In this document: positions 1-8,738 of the stretch, in pieces
Layout of the letters: the number at the start of each line of letters is the position of its first letter
How positions within the stretch are numbered: the first letter of the stretch is position 1
Origin: Clostridiales bacterium COT073_COT-073
GTDB taxonomy: Bacteria > Bacillota > Clostridia > Lachnospirales > Vallitaleaceae
NCBI GenBank assembly: GCA_003858485.1
Contig: RQYD01000011.1
Span: 82,536-146,535 of the forward strand
Reading direction: 5' to 3'
DNA: 64,000 nucleotides
The notes under the pieces: generated by a model
The model's input: the letters and a program-made list of their open reading frames with translations, nothing else
What the model was told of the DNA's origin: nothing
Databases searched by the model: none
Position numbers and translations under genes: made by a program

Positions 1-2094
1 CTTCTACAAAAAAAGGAACTTTTAAGAAACCAGCAAAAAATTCAAGTCAGTCTAAAGATGATTGCTGATGAATTAGTGAAATTAGAGCCAAAAGAAATGG
101 ATTTAAAAAAAATAAAAAGCACCTTGGATTTGGCTGAAATTGCGCTTCGCAATGCAAAAGCAGACCTTGACAAGGGACAGGCTGAGTATAAGCTGGGTAT
201 AGAAAAACTAGAACTGTCCAGACGGGATTTGACTTCACAGGTGAACTCAGCCTGGGAAAAAATTAATCAGGCTGAAACGGAATTAACAAAAGCCAGGCAA
301 AAATATGAAGATGGTAAGGATAAATTTGAAGAAGAGGAAAAAGAAGCTAATGATAAAATTGCGGATGGCAAAGCTAAAATCGCAGATGCCAAAAAGATTT
401 TAAAAGCCTTAAAGGAGCCGGCTTACAAAATCCAAACCCGGGATGACCTGAGTCAATATTATCTTTATTATGACTCAGCTCAGCGGATGGAGTTCTTATC
501 TAATATCTTTCCGGTCTTTTTTTTCCTGATTGCCATGCTGGTCTGTCTGTCAACTATGACCCGAATGGCGGAAGAACATAGAGGTCAAATTGGCACTTTA
601 AAAGCTCTTGGCTATAACAATTGGGATATTTCCAAAAAATATTTTTATTATGGACTGTTTTCCAGCGTAATCGGAGGAATAATCGGGGTCTGTCTGGGAC
701 AACCGATTCTCAGTCGCGCTGTCTATTCAGCCTATAATGATATTTTTATTTTTCAAAAACCATTTTTTAAAATGTTTTGGCAATACAATATTATTTCGGT
801 CTTAATTGGTATTGCCTGTACTGCTTTGGTTGCATTTATTGTGGTTAATAAGCATCTTCACTTTAATGCGGCTGCCCTGATGCGGCCAAAAGCTCCAAAA
901 AACGGTACTAAAATTGCTTTGGAACGAATTATTTTCATTTGGAAACGGATGTCTTTTCTGCAAAAAGTTACAGCCAGAAATATGTTTCGCTATAAAGCCC
1001 GGATGTTAATGGCAATTTTGGGCATTTCCGGCTGCACATCCTTAGTTTTTCTGGGATTTGCTCTCCGTGATTCAGTTTCTCATTTGCTGCCAATCCAGTT
1101 TGAACAATTGACTCATTATCAATATATGGTAATTTATGATGAAGATTTAAGCGAAAGTGCAGCTGCCGATTTCCGGACTTATTTGAAAAAGACTTCAGCC
1201 ATCAGGCAATCCAGTACTATTTATTTGGAAAGTGCAGATTGGAATAAAAAAGGTTTATCCACTCAAACAATTCAAATGATTATTCCCCAAAATCCCCAGG
1301 ATTTTCTGGAACTGCAAACTTTACGCAGTCCTGAAAATACCAAAAAGACTTTCACTCTCCCTAAAGAAGGAGCGATTTTAACTGATAAATTAGCTAAATT
1401 GGCTCAAGTTAAGGTTGGTGATACACTGGAGGTGATTGATGAGGATAATCGAAAAATACAAATTTTAATTGCTGCTATTTCTGAAAATTATCTGGGACAT
1501 TACTTATATATGAGTAAAAACTATTATACCCGATTGTTCGGGGAAAATCCGGCTTGGAATGCCAAAGCTATTTTACTGAATTCAGATCAGGATATCAACG
1601 AGGATACATTTATTTCCGAGTTATTGGATTTTGATGTGGTTCTTTCGGTAGCCGAAACCAATTTTGCTTCTGCTTCTCAAAGCCTGGAATCGCTTGATAT
1701 TGTAGTCGGCATTATGATTTTACTGTCTTCTCTGCTGGCCTTTGTGGTTCTTTATAATTTAAGCAATATCAATATTTCTGAACGCATGCGTGAGTTGTCA
1801 ACCATTAAAGTTTTGGGTTTTTTCCCACAGGAGCTAACAGCCTATGTTTATCGAGAAACTTTTTCTTTAAGCATTATCGGTATAGGACTTGGCTATATTT
1901 TAGGGATCCTTTTGCATAAAATGATCCTGGAAGTAATTGTACCGGATGCCTTTCAGCTTTATGCCAAAATTTTTCCCATGACTTATCTGATAGCCGCTAT
2001 TATGACTCTTATCTTTTCAGTAATCGTTATGATCTTTGTTCATTTCCGCTTAAAACGAATTGATATGGTTGAAGCCTTGAAATCATATGAATAA
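1..2094 (+). CDS. FtsX-family ABC transporter permease, 3' part (gene begins before the window)
   Basis: The frame is open to base 1, so this is the C-terminal part of a longer protein of the MacB/FtsX permease family. The visible part starts with a long charged coiled coil (roughly residues 20-140). A first FtsX module follows, with a membrane helix near 'FFFLIAMLVCLSTMTRMAEE', the conserved 'LKALGY' stretch and two more helices. After 'RNMFRYKARMLM' comes a fourth helix, an extracytoplasmic domain of about 200 residues, and a second FtsX module with 'LSTIKVLGF', ending 'MVEALKSYE'. Such permeases pair with a MacB/LolD-type ATPase and either export substrates or transmit mechanical force across the membrane. 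The ATPase is not in the window, so the substrate cannot be named. Confidence 0.9.
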   Translation, partial: LLQKKELLRNQQKIQVSLKMIADELVKLEPKEMDLKKIKSTLDLAEIALRNAKADLDKGQAEYKLGIEKLELSRRDLTSQVNSAWEKINQAETELTKARQKYEDGKDKFEEEEKEANDKIADGKAKIADAKKILKALKEPAYKIQTRDDLSQYYLYYDSAQRMEFLSNIFPVFFFLIAMLVCLSTMTRMAEEHRGQIGTLKALGYNNWDISKKYFYYGLFSSVIGGIIGVCLGQPILSRAVYSAYNDIFIFQKPFFKMFWQYNIISVLIGIACTALVAFIVVNKHLHFNAAALMRPKAPKNGTKIALERIIFIWKRMSFLQKVTARNMFRYKARMLMAILGISGCTSLVFLGFALRDSVSHLLPIQFEQLTHYQYMVIYDEDLSESAAADFRTYLKKTSAIRQSSTIYLESADWNKKGLSTQTIQMIIPQNPQDFLELQTLRSPENTKKTFTLPKEGAILTDKLAKLAQVKVGDTLEVIDEDNRKIQILIAAISENYLGHYLYMSKNYYTRLFGENPAWNAKAILLNSDQDINEDTFISELLDFDVVLSVAETNFASASQSLESLDIVVGIMILLSSLLAFVVLYNLSNINISERMRELSTIKVLGFFPQELTAYVYRETFSLSIIGIGLGYILGILLHKMILEVIVPDAFQLYAKIFPMTYLIAAIMTLIFSVIVMIFVHFRLKRIDMVEALKSYE

Positions 2095-2122
2095 AGGGAC
2101 TATTACACTTTAAGATTTTCAC

Positions 2123-2160
2123 ACAAGACAGGTAGATCATAAGGATTTTACCTGTCTTGT
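2123..2160. terminator. 12-bp inverted repeat after the FtsX gene
   Basis: ACAAGACAGGTA is followed after 14 bases by its exact complement TACCTGTCTTGT, 29 bases after the permease stop. There is no clear T-run on either side, so termination is likely but not certain. It lies between two converging transcription units and could serve both. Confidence 0.55.
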
Positions 2161-2164
2161 ATAA

Positions 2165-2320
2165 AATTTGAGAATTAAAACCGCGTTTTATCGCAAGTTT
2201 ATAATCTTTTTACTAAATTCAACTTTAAGCATTCAGCGCCTCCATTAAATCAGATACTGAATTAAATGGTCCATACATATCTTCATTATTTTCGGACATT
2301 TCCATTGCTTTGGTCAGCGT
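2165..2320 (-). pseudogene. Relic of a RelB/DinJ antitoxin tail and a RelE/YafQ toxin head
   Basis: On the minus strand directly after the MurF-like stop, 32 codons are open without a start of their own. They end in a peptide typical of the C-terminus of RelB/DinJ antitoxins ('YGPFNSVSDLMEALNA', stop at 2225-2227). An ATG at 2232-2230 overlaps that stop, as in real toxin-antitoxin pairs. It begins 'MLKVEFSKK', like YafQ/RelE toxins, but stops after 14 codons. The toxin-like peptide 'KRGFN' follows in another frame near 2174-2188. The antitoxin start and most of the toxin are gone. The family assignment is from memory of family sequences and needs a search. Confidence 0.5.
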
Positions 2321-3958
2321 TTAATAATTATCAGGCAGATCGTTTTCAATCAATAAAATATCACCAGCTTTTAGGCATTCTCTGGCGGCGGCAAAGCCGG
2401 CAAAAACATTCGGCACTGTAATAATAGAAGCTTGCGGAAAACCGGCCGCCAAAAGGCCCTCTTTAATTTTGGCAGTTTTCTTTTCACCGACTAAAATTGC
2501 AATGTCCGCGCATTCGGCCATATGTTTGCCAAAATCAAAGTGAATTTTCTCATCTTCACTCCCCAGTTCAACCATGCCGGGAGTCATGACCAGTTTTTGA
2601 CCATTGGTAAATCCTTTTAATACCTCCAGGGCATTATTGGCTCCCACCGGATTGGAATTAAAAGCATCATCCAAAATATAATAATTGCCCTGCATTTTCA
2701 GCTCCAAACGATGCTCGACCGGTCTGGTTTCACGAATCCCAATAGCAATTTTCTCAGGCGCAATGCCCAGGTAAAGGCCAACTACAATGCCAGCTGTTAA
2801 ATTGGAAATATTATGCTTGCCCAGTAGTCTGGTTTGGAATTTCATGGTTTTATCCTGATAGGTCACGCAAAAGGATGAGCCCTGTTCTGAAACCTGAATG
2901 TCCGATATTTTAGCCTGACCGCCACTCTCCCCATATGTGATATAATTGATCTCAGGATAGCGTTCCATACCGGTACGGATATTGGCATCATCATAGTTGA
3001 CGATCACTGCCCCATTTTTGCCAATTGCTCTGGCCAATTCAAATTTGGTGGCAATTACCTGATCAATACTGCCAAAGGTTTCTAAATGCTGTGGACCAAC
3101 AGCAGTAATAATCCCGATTTGCGGTTCCACTAAATCACAAATTTCCTTAATATCTCCACTTTGCTTCGCTCCCATTTCAGCAACAAACACTTCCAAATTG
3201 CCGCTAAAATGCTCTCTGATTGTACGCACTACTCCCAGGGTGGTATTATAGCTGTGTGGCGTTACCAAAGTTAAATACTTGGTTTTAAGCACATTTTCCA
3301 ATATAAATTTGGTGCTGGTTTTTCCATAGCTGCCGGTAATGCCAATTTTAATCAAATCCCTTTGCTGATTTAAGATTGATTTAGCTTGATTATAAAATTG
3401 ATTCCCCAGATAATTTTCTACCGGCCTTAATAGATAATATGCCACATATATCAAATAATAAGCCATATAAATAAAAAGAAATTCGACCACGATAATGGCT
3501 AAAAACCATGGCAGTACTAATTTCAAAGCAACCACCAGTAGTCCAAAGGGAATTAGCAAGATCACCATCAGGCGATAGACCCGGGCAGTATAGACCAGGG
3601 GTTTTTTGGCCTTTTCTTTTTTTTGTATCCGCCCCCATATATTCATAAACAGCCATAAATTAATAAGCGACATAAATGTACTGGCAGAATACCATTGTTC
3701 TATGCCTATGACCAAACTGGCAATACTTAGTATCAGGATAACCAGACAAAGCGTTGACACGACCCGAAAGACCAGAGCCATTTTTTGAAATATCGTCCGG
3801 CCGCCATCCTGTCGCCATTTGCGATATCTTTCCGGAAAATAGGAATTCAGCTGAAACATATGTAAATAATAAGAATAATCCAGCACAAAAATACCGGCTA
3901 AAATCAGAATATTTAAAATACGGATTATCATATCGACAACTATTTTTAGTGTATACAT
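2321..3958 (-). CDS. Membrane-anchored Mur ligase family protein (MurF-like)
   Basis: This 545-residue protein has an N-terminal membrane region with four to five hydrophobic segments in about the first 170 residues, then a Mur ligase core. The ATP-binding loop is 'GSYGKTSTK' (around residue 210). The central domain holds 'EMGAKQSGDI', and the C-terminal domain ends 'IENDLPDNY', as in MurF-like proteins. Classical MurF, which adds D-Ala-D-Ala to the UDP-MurNAc-tripeptide, is soluble and shorter. The membrane form is known as a separate branch in Clostridia, and its exact substrate is unsettled. The start has AGGAGG seven bases upstream. Its ATG follows directly on the stop of the hydrolase gene, so the two are one operon. 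Confidence 0.85.
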   Translation of the reverse strand: MYTLKIVVDMIIRILNILILAGIFVLDYSYYLHMFQLNSYFPERYRKWRQDGGRTIFQKMALVFRVVSTLCLVILILSIASLVIGIEQWYSASTFMSLINLWLFMNIWGRIQKKEKAKKPLVYTARVYRLMVILLIPFGLLVVALKLVLPWFLAIIVVEFLFIYMAYYLIYVAYYLLRPVENYLGNQFYNQAKSILNQQRDLIKIGITGSYGKTSTKFILENVLKTKYLTLVTPHSYNTTLGVVRTIREHFSGNLEVFVAEMGAKQSGDIKEICDLVEPQIGIITAVGPQHLETFGSIDQVIATKFELARAIGKNGAVIVNYDDANIRTGMERYPEINYITYGESGGQAKISDIQVSEQGSSFCVTYQDKTMKFQTRLLGKHNISNLTAGIVVGLYLGIAPEKIAIGIRETRPVEHRLELKMQGNYYILDDAFNSNPVGANNALEVLKGFTNGQKLVMTPGMVELGSEDEKIHFDFGKHMAECADIAILVGEKKTAKIKEGLLAAGFPQASIITVPNVFAGFAAARECLKAGDILLIENDLPDNY

Positions 3959-4717
3959 CTACTTTCCTCCTACAAAAGCATCAATAATCGCCAAACATTT
4001 CTTTGGCTGCTCTAAAATCGCATAGTGACTGCCACCTTCCAGCGGGATCAAAGCCCCGTCCTTTAGCAATGCTTCCATACGCTTGCCATCTGTCAGCGGA
4101 GTGGCAGTATCTTCGGTCCCCCACAGCAAAATTGTTGGAGCAGTAATCTTGGAAATATCCTTTGCCAGATCCTCATTGATCACTTTAACCATGATTTTTC
4201 GCATCATTTCTGAGGCATTGCGATAATCTTCAGAGCCGGAATTTTTCCGTTTATTTTCCAGCCAATGCGGATAAAATTTCTTAAGAAAACTGTGTAAATA
4301 AATCCATTTAGTAATTTTATAACGATAGACTCTAATATAATAGGCCAATGGTCTTTTAGGCACCAAACCGGCACTACCGGTTAAAATCATTTTATCAAAA
4401 TCAGCAGATGCACCACAAGCCAACCAGACCCGGCCACCAAATGAATGGCCAAATACAATTGGCCGTTCAGCCTTTAATACTTGCAGCAACTTCTGAATAC
4501 AATCGGCATAGTCATGACTGCCCCACACCTGCTTTGGCTCCTCACTTTCACCAAAACCGGGCAGATCGACACTGATCACCCGAAAGCGATCTTCTAAATG
4601 TGTATGCAAAAAGGAAAACATTTCTTTATTACAGCCCCAGCCATGTAAAATCACAAAAGCTTGACCATGGCCACTTTCATGATAGGCGATTTGTTGATCA
4701 TTAATTTTTATTTTCAT
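3959..4717 (-). CDS. Alpha/beta-fold hydrolase
   Basis: This 252-residue protein has all marks of the alpha/beta hydrolase fold. The oxyanion-hole motif is 'HGWG' (near residue 25). The nucleophile elbow is 'GHSFGG', with Ser near residue 91. The acidic residue is in 'LLWGTEDTATP' and the catalytic His is in 'GGSHYAILEQP' near the end. No signal peptide is visible, so it is cytoplasmic. It resembles small esterases and C-C bond hydrolases, and the substrate cannot be told. Its stop directly touches the start of the MurF-like gene, indicating co-transcription. The ribosome binding site is AGAGGATG. Confidence 0.85.
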   Translation of the reverse strand: MKIKINDQQIAYHESGHGQAFVILHGWGCNKEMFSFLHTHLEDRFRVISVDLPGFGESEEPKQVWGSHDYADCIQKLLQVLKAERPIVFGHSFGGRVWLACGASADFDKMILTGSAGLVPKRPLAYYIRVYRYKITKWIYLHSFLKKFYPHWLENKRKNSGSEDYRNASEMMRKIMVKVINEDLAKDISKITAPTILLWGTEDTATPLTDGKRMEALLKDGALIPLEGGSHYAILEQPKKCLAIIDAFVGGK

Positions 4718-4867
4718 AAGATCATCCTCTTACTTACGTCCTCTAATTTCTTGACTTCTTTTATAGATTATAGTGCATTTCTCCTTTTTTTTCCAGTAAA
4801 ATATCAAGGATTTTTTTAATAATTTACATCCATTAGCAGATAATCTTGCGTAGTTTTTTTCTTTCAT

Positions 4868-4913
4868 AAAAAAAACTGCCGCAAAAATGATTTTTATCTC
4901 ATTTTGCAACAGC
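4868..4913 (-). terminator. Terminator of the maltodextrin operon
   Basis: On the minus strand GCTGTTGCAAAATGA pairs with TCATTTTTGCGGCAG across a short loop and is followed by eight T. It lies 117 bases after the stop of the secreted amylase gene. The rest of the 312-base gap 4718-5029 holds the upstream region of the hydrolase gene and nothing else recognisable. Confidence 0.8.
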
Positions 4914-5029
4914 CTCTTTTAATATTCTGGTCTTATGACTGGCTTTATGATATCAATGATTTATACTGCCGTTATATCTTTTACAAAACACATCCATTTT
5001 TTTCTAACGAATTTAAAATCTTTTTATAT

Positions 5030-6829
5030 TTAAAAATTAGGATAGATATCTATTGTCTCTCCACCTGTTACAGTATAATTATTTCCTTGAGACCACGCAG
5101 AATCATTTATAAGAACTTTAAATTCTACTAAATCACCTGTGTCAATCCTCTCCATTTCAAATTCCCAAATATCTGATGATATATTCCTCATTTTTCTACC
5201 TTTATTCCACCAAAGCGGATACTTAGCTCCTCTAATGTACATTTGATTTCCATATCCAACATCATAATGAACCCTAACTTTAGTTATATTAGGTATTTCC
5301 GGTGAGTATGCTTCTGGAATATCTGAAACCAAAATCATCCCTTCTTTTCCATTAAGATTAACAGAAATTTGTCTCCCTGTAGGACCGCCGGATTCAACAA
5401 TGATAGATTCATTTGTATTTAAAGCGTTTATCAACTCCTGACCTACTGAAATACTACTTTCTGCCCTTATCGGTATAACTCGATACGAACTATCATATCC
5501 ATTGTTAAGTACAGTTATAACCTCATCTCCTGTTGAATCAATTCTCCTTGAATAAGAATACACATACTGATCACACCACATTTCCCTCTGTTTTCCAACT
5601 TGTAGCGCTCTATAAGTTTTTCTTATACTTGCTAATTTCTTTATATGCTTATATAGTATGTTATTTTCATTAAATGATGTCATAACCTCTCTGTTTTCTT
5701 TATTAGCTATCCCTGTATATTCCGTCGGTAACCCACCACCATAATGTGCTTGCTCCGTTCCGTAATAAACATCTGGAATACCTCTCACTGTAAATAAAAA
5801 TATCATTCCCAGTCTTAATTTTCTATAATCATCCTCTGCTAAGCACAAAAATCTATCTCTGTCATGATTATCTAAAAATGTTACCATTTTATTAGGATCA
5901 TTATATTTATAATCTTGATCTAAGATTTCTTTTAAAACAGCAAATCCCGTATCCTTAGCAAATACTTCACGTGCCGTAAAAAATACCGGAAAATCTAATA
6001 CCCCCCATTGATAATTTTGAAAATCACTAACAAAATCAACACTTCCATTAAATACCTCCCCAAAAGTAGGAACACCTAGATAATTTTCAAATTCTTCAAT
6101 AAACTCTTTCGGTAAGGAACTGGCAGCATCAATTCTAATTCCATCAAACCCAAATTCATCTATCCAATTTTTATACGCAAGTAATATAGCCTGTCTCGCT
6201 TCCGGATTATCTTGATCTAAATCATCTAACCCGCCCATATCTCCATAAACAAGTTGATTATAATCGTTATAATCCATAATGTCTCCATTATGATGATACC
6301 AAGCAGGATTGTTGAAAGGAGCAGCTGGAGAATATGAGGGTGGATTATACGTTGTGGAAGTTCCTTCTAAATAATCCGCAGTATGGTTAGGTACAGCATC
6401 AAGAATAACTTTTATCCCGTTCGTGTGAGCTACTCTTATCAACTCTTTTAATTTCAACTCATTTCCAAAATGCGGATCTGTTTCATTATAGTTTTTTGTA
6501 AAATATCCATGATATCCTGATTCTTGTCCATCTCTACTTAAAAGTTCATTTTTTTGTGGTGGCGATAACCAAATTGCTGTTACTCCCAGCCCCTTAATAT
6601 ATGATATCTTATCTATCACACCTTGCCAATCACCACCTTGAGTATATTTTAATTCTCCCGGTCTATATTCAATATTTAAGGTTCCATTATTTTGACTGTC
6701 TCCATCATAAAACCTATCTGTTAAGATCATATAAATAATATCTGATTCGTTTAATTTTTCCATTGCATACACATTCTGACCTAATATCATTACTAATAAC
6801 AATAATATTGAAAGTAATCTTTTCTTCAT
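5030..6829 (-). CDS. Secreted alpha-amylase, glycoside hydrolase family 13
   Basis: This 599-residue enzyme starts with a signal peptide ('MKKRLLSILLLLVMILGQNVYA'-like, cut after 'VYA'), so it acts outside the cell on starch or maltodextrin. The GH13 barrel shows region I 'DAVPNH', nucleophile Asp in 'GIRIDAAS' (about residue 234), acid/base Glu in 'FGEVF' (about 258) and the transition-state Asp in 'FLDNHD' (about 323). The last 80 residues form a beta-rich domain with aromatic residues ('YPLWWNKG'), probably starch-binding. The start at 6829 has AGGAGG nine bases upstream; a longer frame to 6856 lacks one. It is the last gene of the operon. Its products would feed the importer encoded next to it. 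Confidence 0.9.
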   Translation of the reverse strand: MKKRLLSILLLLVMILGQNVYAMEKLNESDIIYMILTDRFYDGDSQNNGTLNIEYRPGELKYTQGGDWQGVIDKISYIKGLGVTAIWLSPPQKNELLSRDGQESGYHGYFTKNYNETDPHFGNELKLKELIRVAHTNGIKVILDAVPNHTADYLEGTSTTYNPPSYSPAAPFNNPAWYHHNGDIMDYNDYNQLVYGDMGGLDDLDQDNPEARQAILLAYKNWIDEFGFDGIRIDAASSLPKEFIEEFENYLGVPTFGEVFNGSVDFVSDFQNYQWGVLDFPVFFTAREVFAKDTGFAVLKEILDQDYKYNDPNKMVTFLDNHDRDRFLCLAEDDYRKLRLGMIFLFTVRGIPDVYYGTEQAHYGGGLPTEYTGIANKENREVMTSFNENNILYKHIKKLASIRKTYRALQVGKQREMWCDQYVYSYSRRIDSTGDEVITVLNNGYDSSYRVIPIRAESSISVGQELINALNTNESIIVESGGPTGRQISVNLNGKEGMILVSDIPEAYSPEIPNITKVRVHYDVGYGNQMYIRGAKYPLWWNKGRKMRNISSDIWEFEMERIDTGDLVEFKVLINDSAWSQGNNYTVTGGETIDIYPNF

Positions 6830-6884
6830 GTTATTATACCTCCTCATACTTATCAATATTTCTAAATCACAATGCTTTTCTTGT

Positions 6885-7730
6885 TTATCCTTTTACACTT
6901 CCAGTCATAAGACCTGTAATAAAATATTTTTGGAAAGTAATAAAGATAGTAATAATAGGTACTAGCGATAAAAATGAAATCGCAAATACATAACCATACT
7001 GTGTGAAATTATTACGTCCAAAAAATCCTGCGATATAAATAGGAATCGTTCTTAGTTTTTCGCTACTGATAACCGTTTGAGCCCATCCATATTCTTCCCA
7101 ACAGGTCAAAAAATTAAAAATACTCACTGCTGCAATTGCCGGTTTCATAAGTGGTAAAATAATTCCAAAATACACTTTTAGTGGACTCGCTCCATCTACA
7201 TAGGCCGCTTCGTCCATTTCTCTGGGGATATTATCTACGAAACCACGTATCATAAAAGTAGAAAACGGTAACATCCAAGCCGCATATACTGGAATTAATC
7301 CGGATAACCTATTTATTATTTTTAATCTCACCGCTATTTGGTATTGTGGAATAATGAGTTCAAGTCCTGGAATAATCATAGTAGCAATAATAATCAAAAA
7401 AAATATCTCCTTTCCTTTAAATTTATACCTTGATAAAACAAATGCTAATGCACTAGACATCAAAGCAACTAGCACCATTGATACTAAACCTACTATTAAA
7501 CTATTTTTAAAATAAATAAATATATTTACTGATTTTGACAAAATATATTCATAATTTTCAAATGTTAATTTATAATATCCGGGAAAAAGTGTAGGTGGAT
7601 ACTGATAAATATCGCTATTCGGTCTTAAGGAATAACTAATTAAATACACCATAGGAATCATCATAAACATTGCCCCTGTTAGCAAAATTATAAATAAAAT
7701 AAATTCTACTATGGATTTTCTTTTTCTCAT
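6885..7730 (-). CDS. Maltodextrin ABC transporter permease, MalG type
   Basis: This 281-residue inner-membrane permease has six predicted helices and the EAA loop of binding-protein-dependent importers ('EMDEAAYVDGASPLKVYFGIILPLMKP'-like, around residue 185). It belongs to the MalG/carbohydrate-uptake-1 family and would form a heterodimer with the MalF-type protein encoded 14 bases upstream. No ATPase gene is in the operon, so a shared MsmK/MalK-like ATPase encoded elsewhere must energise it, which is common in Firmicutes. Family assignment is secure; the substrate is inferred from the neighbouring amylases. Confidence 0.9.
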   Translation of the reverse strand: MRKRKSIVEFILFIILLTGAMFMMIPMVYLISYSLRPNSDIYQYPPTLFPGYYKLTFENYEYILSKSVNIFIYFKNSLIVGLVSMVLVALMSSALAFVLSRYKFKGKEIFFLIIIATMIIPGLELIIPQYQIAVRLKIINRLSGLIPVYAAWMLPFSTFMIRGFVDNIPREMDEAAYVDGASPLKVYFGIILPLMKPAIAAVSIFNFLTCWEEYGWAQTVISSEKLRTIPIYIAGFFGRNNFTQYGYVFAISFLSLVPIITIFITFQKYFITGLMTGSVKG

Positions 7731-7744
7731 GTTTGCTTATCTCC

Positions 7745-8635
7745 TTATGCCTTTTTAAAATAATTAAATTGAATAATAGCAATAATCGAAATCAATAATC
7801 CTACGGTAAAAGAAAGAGCTGCAGAATATCCCATGTTTCTAAATTCAAATGCATTTTTATACATCCACGTAAGAACAAATTCCGTCTGATGAAGGGGTTT
7901 TCCATCCGTCATCAATTTTACCGGTGTAAAGGTATTAAACGCTCCAATTGTAAGCATAACAAATGTAAATAAAATCGTATTCCTAATGGATGGTAATGTA
8001 ATATAAAAGAAATTCTTTATGGAATTACTTCCATCCACTTCAGCTACCTCATATAGTTCCAAAGGAACAGCAGTAAGAGCAGCAATAAATACTGTCATAC
8101 TCCACCCTATACCTTTCCATATCCCAATAATAGACAGAACCGCTAAAGAAGACATTCTCGTTTCTAACCAATGTACCGGTTCAACCTCCAGCATAGAAAA
8201 GATTAAATAATTTAGATAACCCTCATTTTGAAAAATATATCTAAATAAAACCGAAACTATTACCCACGAAGTTATCACCGGAAAGTAATATAGTACTCTA
8301 AAAAAAACTTTAGCTTTACTTAACTTATTTATAAAAACGGCTATCAGTAAACCGAGAACTATTTGTCCCGGTACTGTAATAAGTGCGTATATTAAAGTAT
8401 TTACAACAGCTGCTTGTGATATCTCATCTGAAATAACTTGTATATAATTATGCAACCCTACAAAGGTAGATTCCTTAAGTGCTCCTATTTTATATTCATA
8501 AAAACTCATAATAAAAAGTTTAACAATGGGGTAAAGAGTAAATAGACTAAAGAAAATTACTCCCGGCAAAAAAAGTAAAGTTACTTGCCAATATTCCTTT
8601 TTGATTTTTCTTTTTTTTGCTATCTTTTTCAGCAT
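7745..8635 (-). CDS. Maltodextrin ABC transporter permease, MalF type
   Basis: This is a six-helix permease of the MalF/UgpA family with an EAA loop ('ELYEVAEVDGSNSIKNFFYITLPSI'-like, near residue 210). Two starts are possible. The ATG at 8635 ('MLKKIAKK') has GTGAGG six bases upstream and fits the family's lysine-rich N-terminus. The ATG at 8671 adds 12 residues but has no visible ribosome binding site, so I chose 8635. It partners with the MalG-type protein and the lipoprotein binding protein encoded on either side. Confidence 0.85.
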   Translation of the reverse strand: MLKKIAKKRKIKKEYWQVTLLFLPGVIFFSLFTLYPIVKLFIMSFYEYKIGALKESTFVGLHNYIQVISDEISQAAVVNTLIYALITVPGQIVLGLLIAVFINKLSKAKVFFRVLYYFPVITSWVIVSVLFRYIFQNEGYLNYLIFSMLEVEPVHWLETRMSSLAVLSIIGIWKGIGWSMTVFIAALTAVPLELYEVAEVDGSNSIKNFFYITLPSIRNTILFTFVMLTIGAFNTFTPVKLMTDGKPLHQTEFVLTWMYKNAFEFRNMGYSAALSFTVGLLISIIAIIQFNYFKKA

Positions 8636-8738
8636 CTCTGACCTCACTATTTGCTTATATTCACTCATCAACTACGATAGCCCTACATTTTAATCTAAAA
8701 TTCACACCCTGCATTATCACACCTATTTATAAAATATT

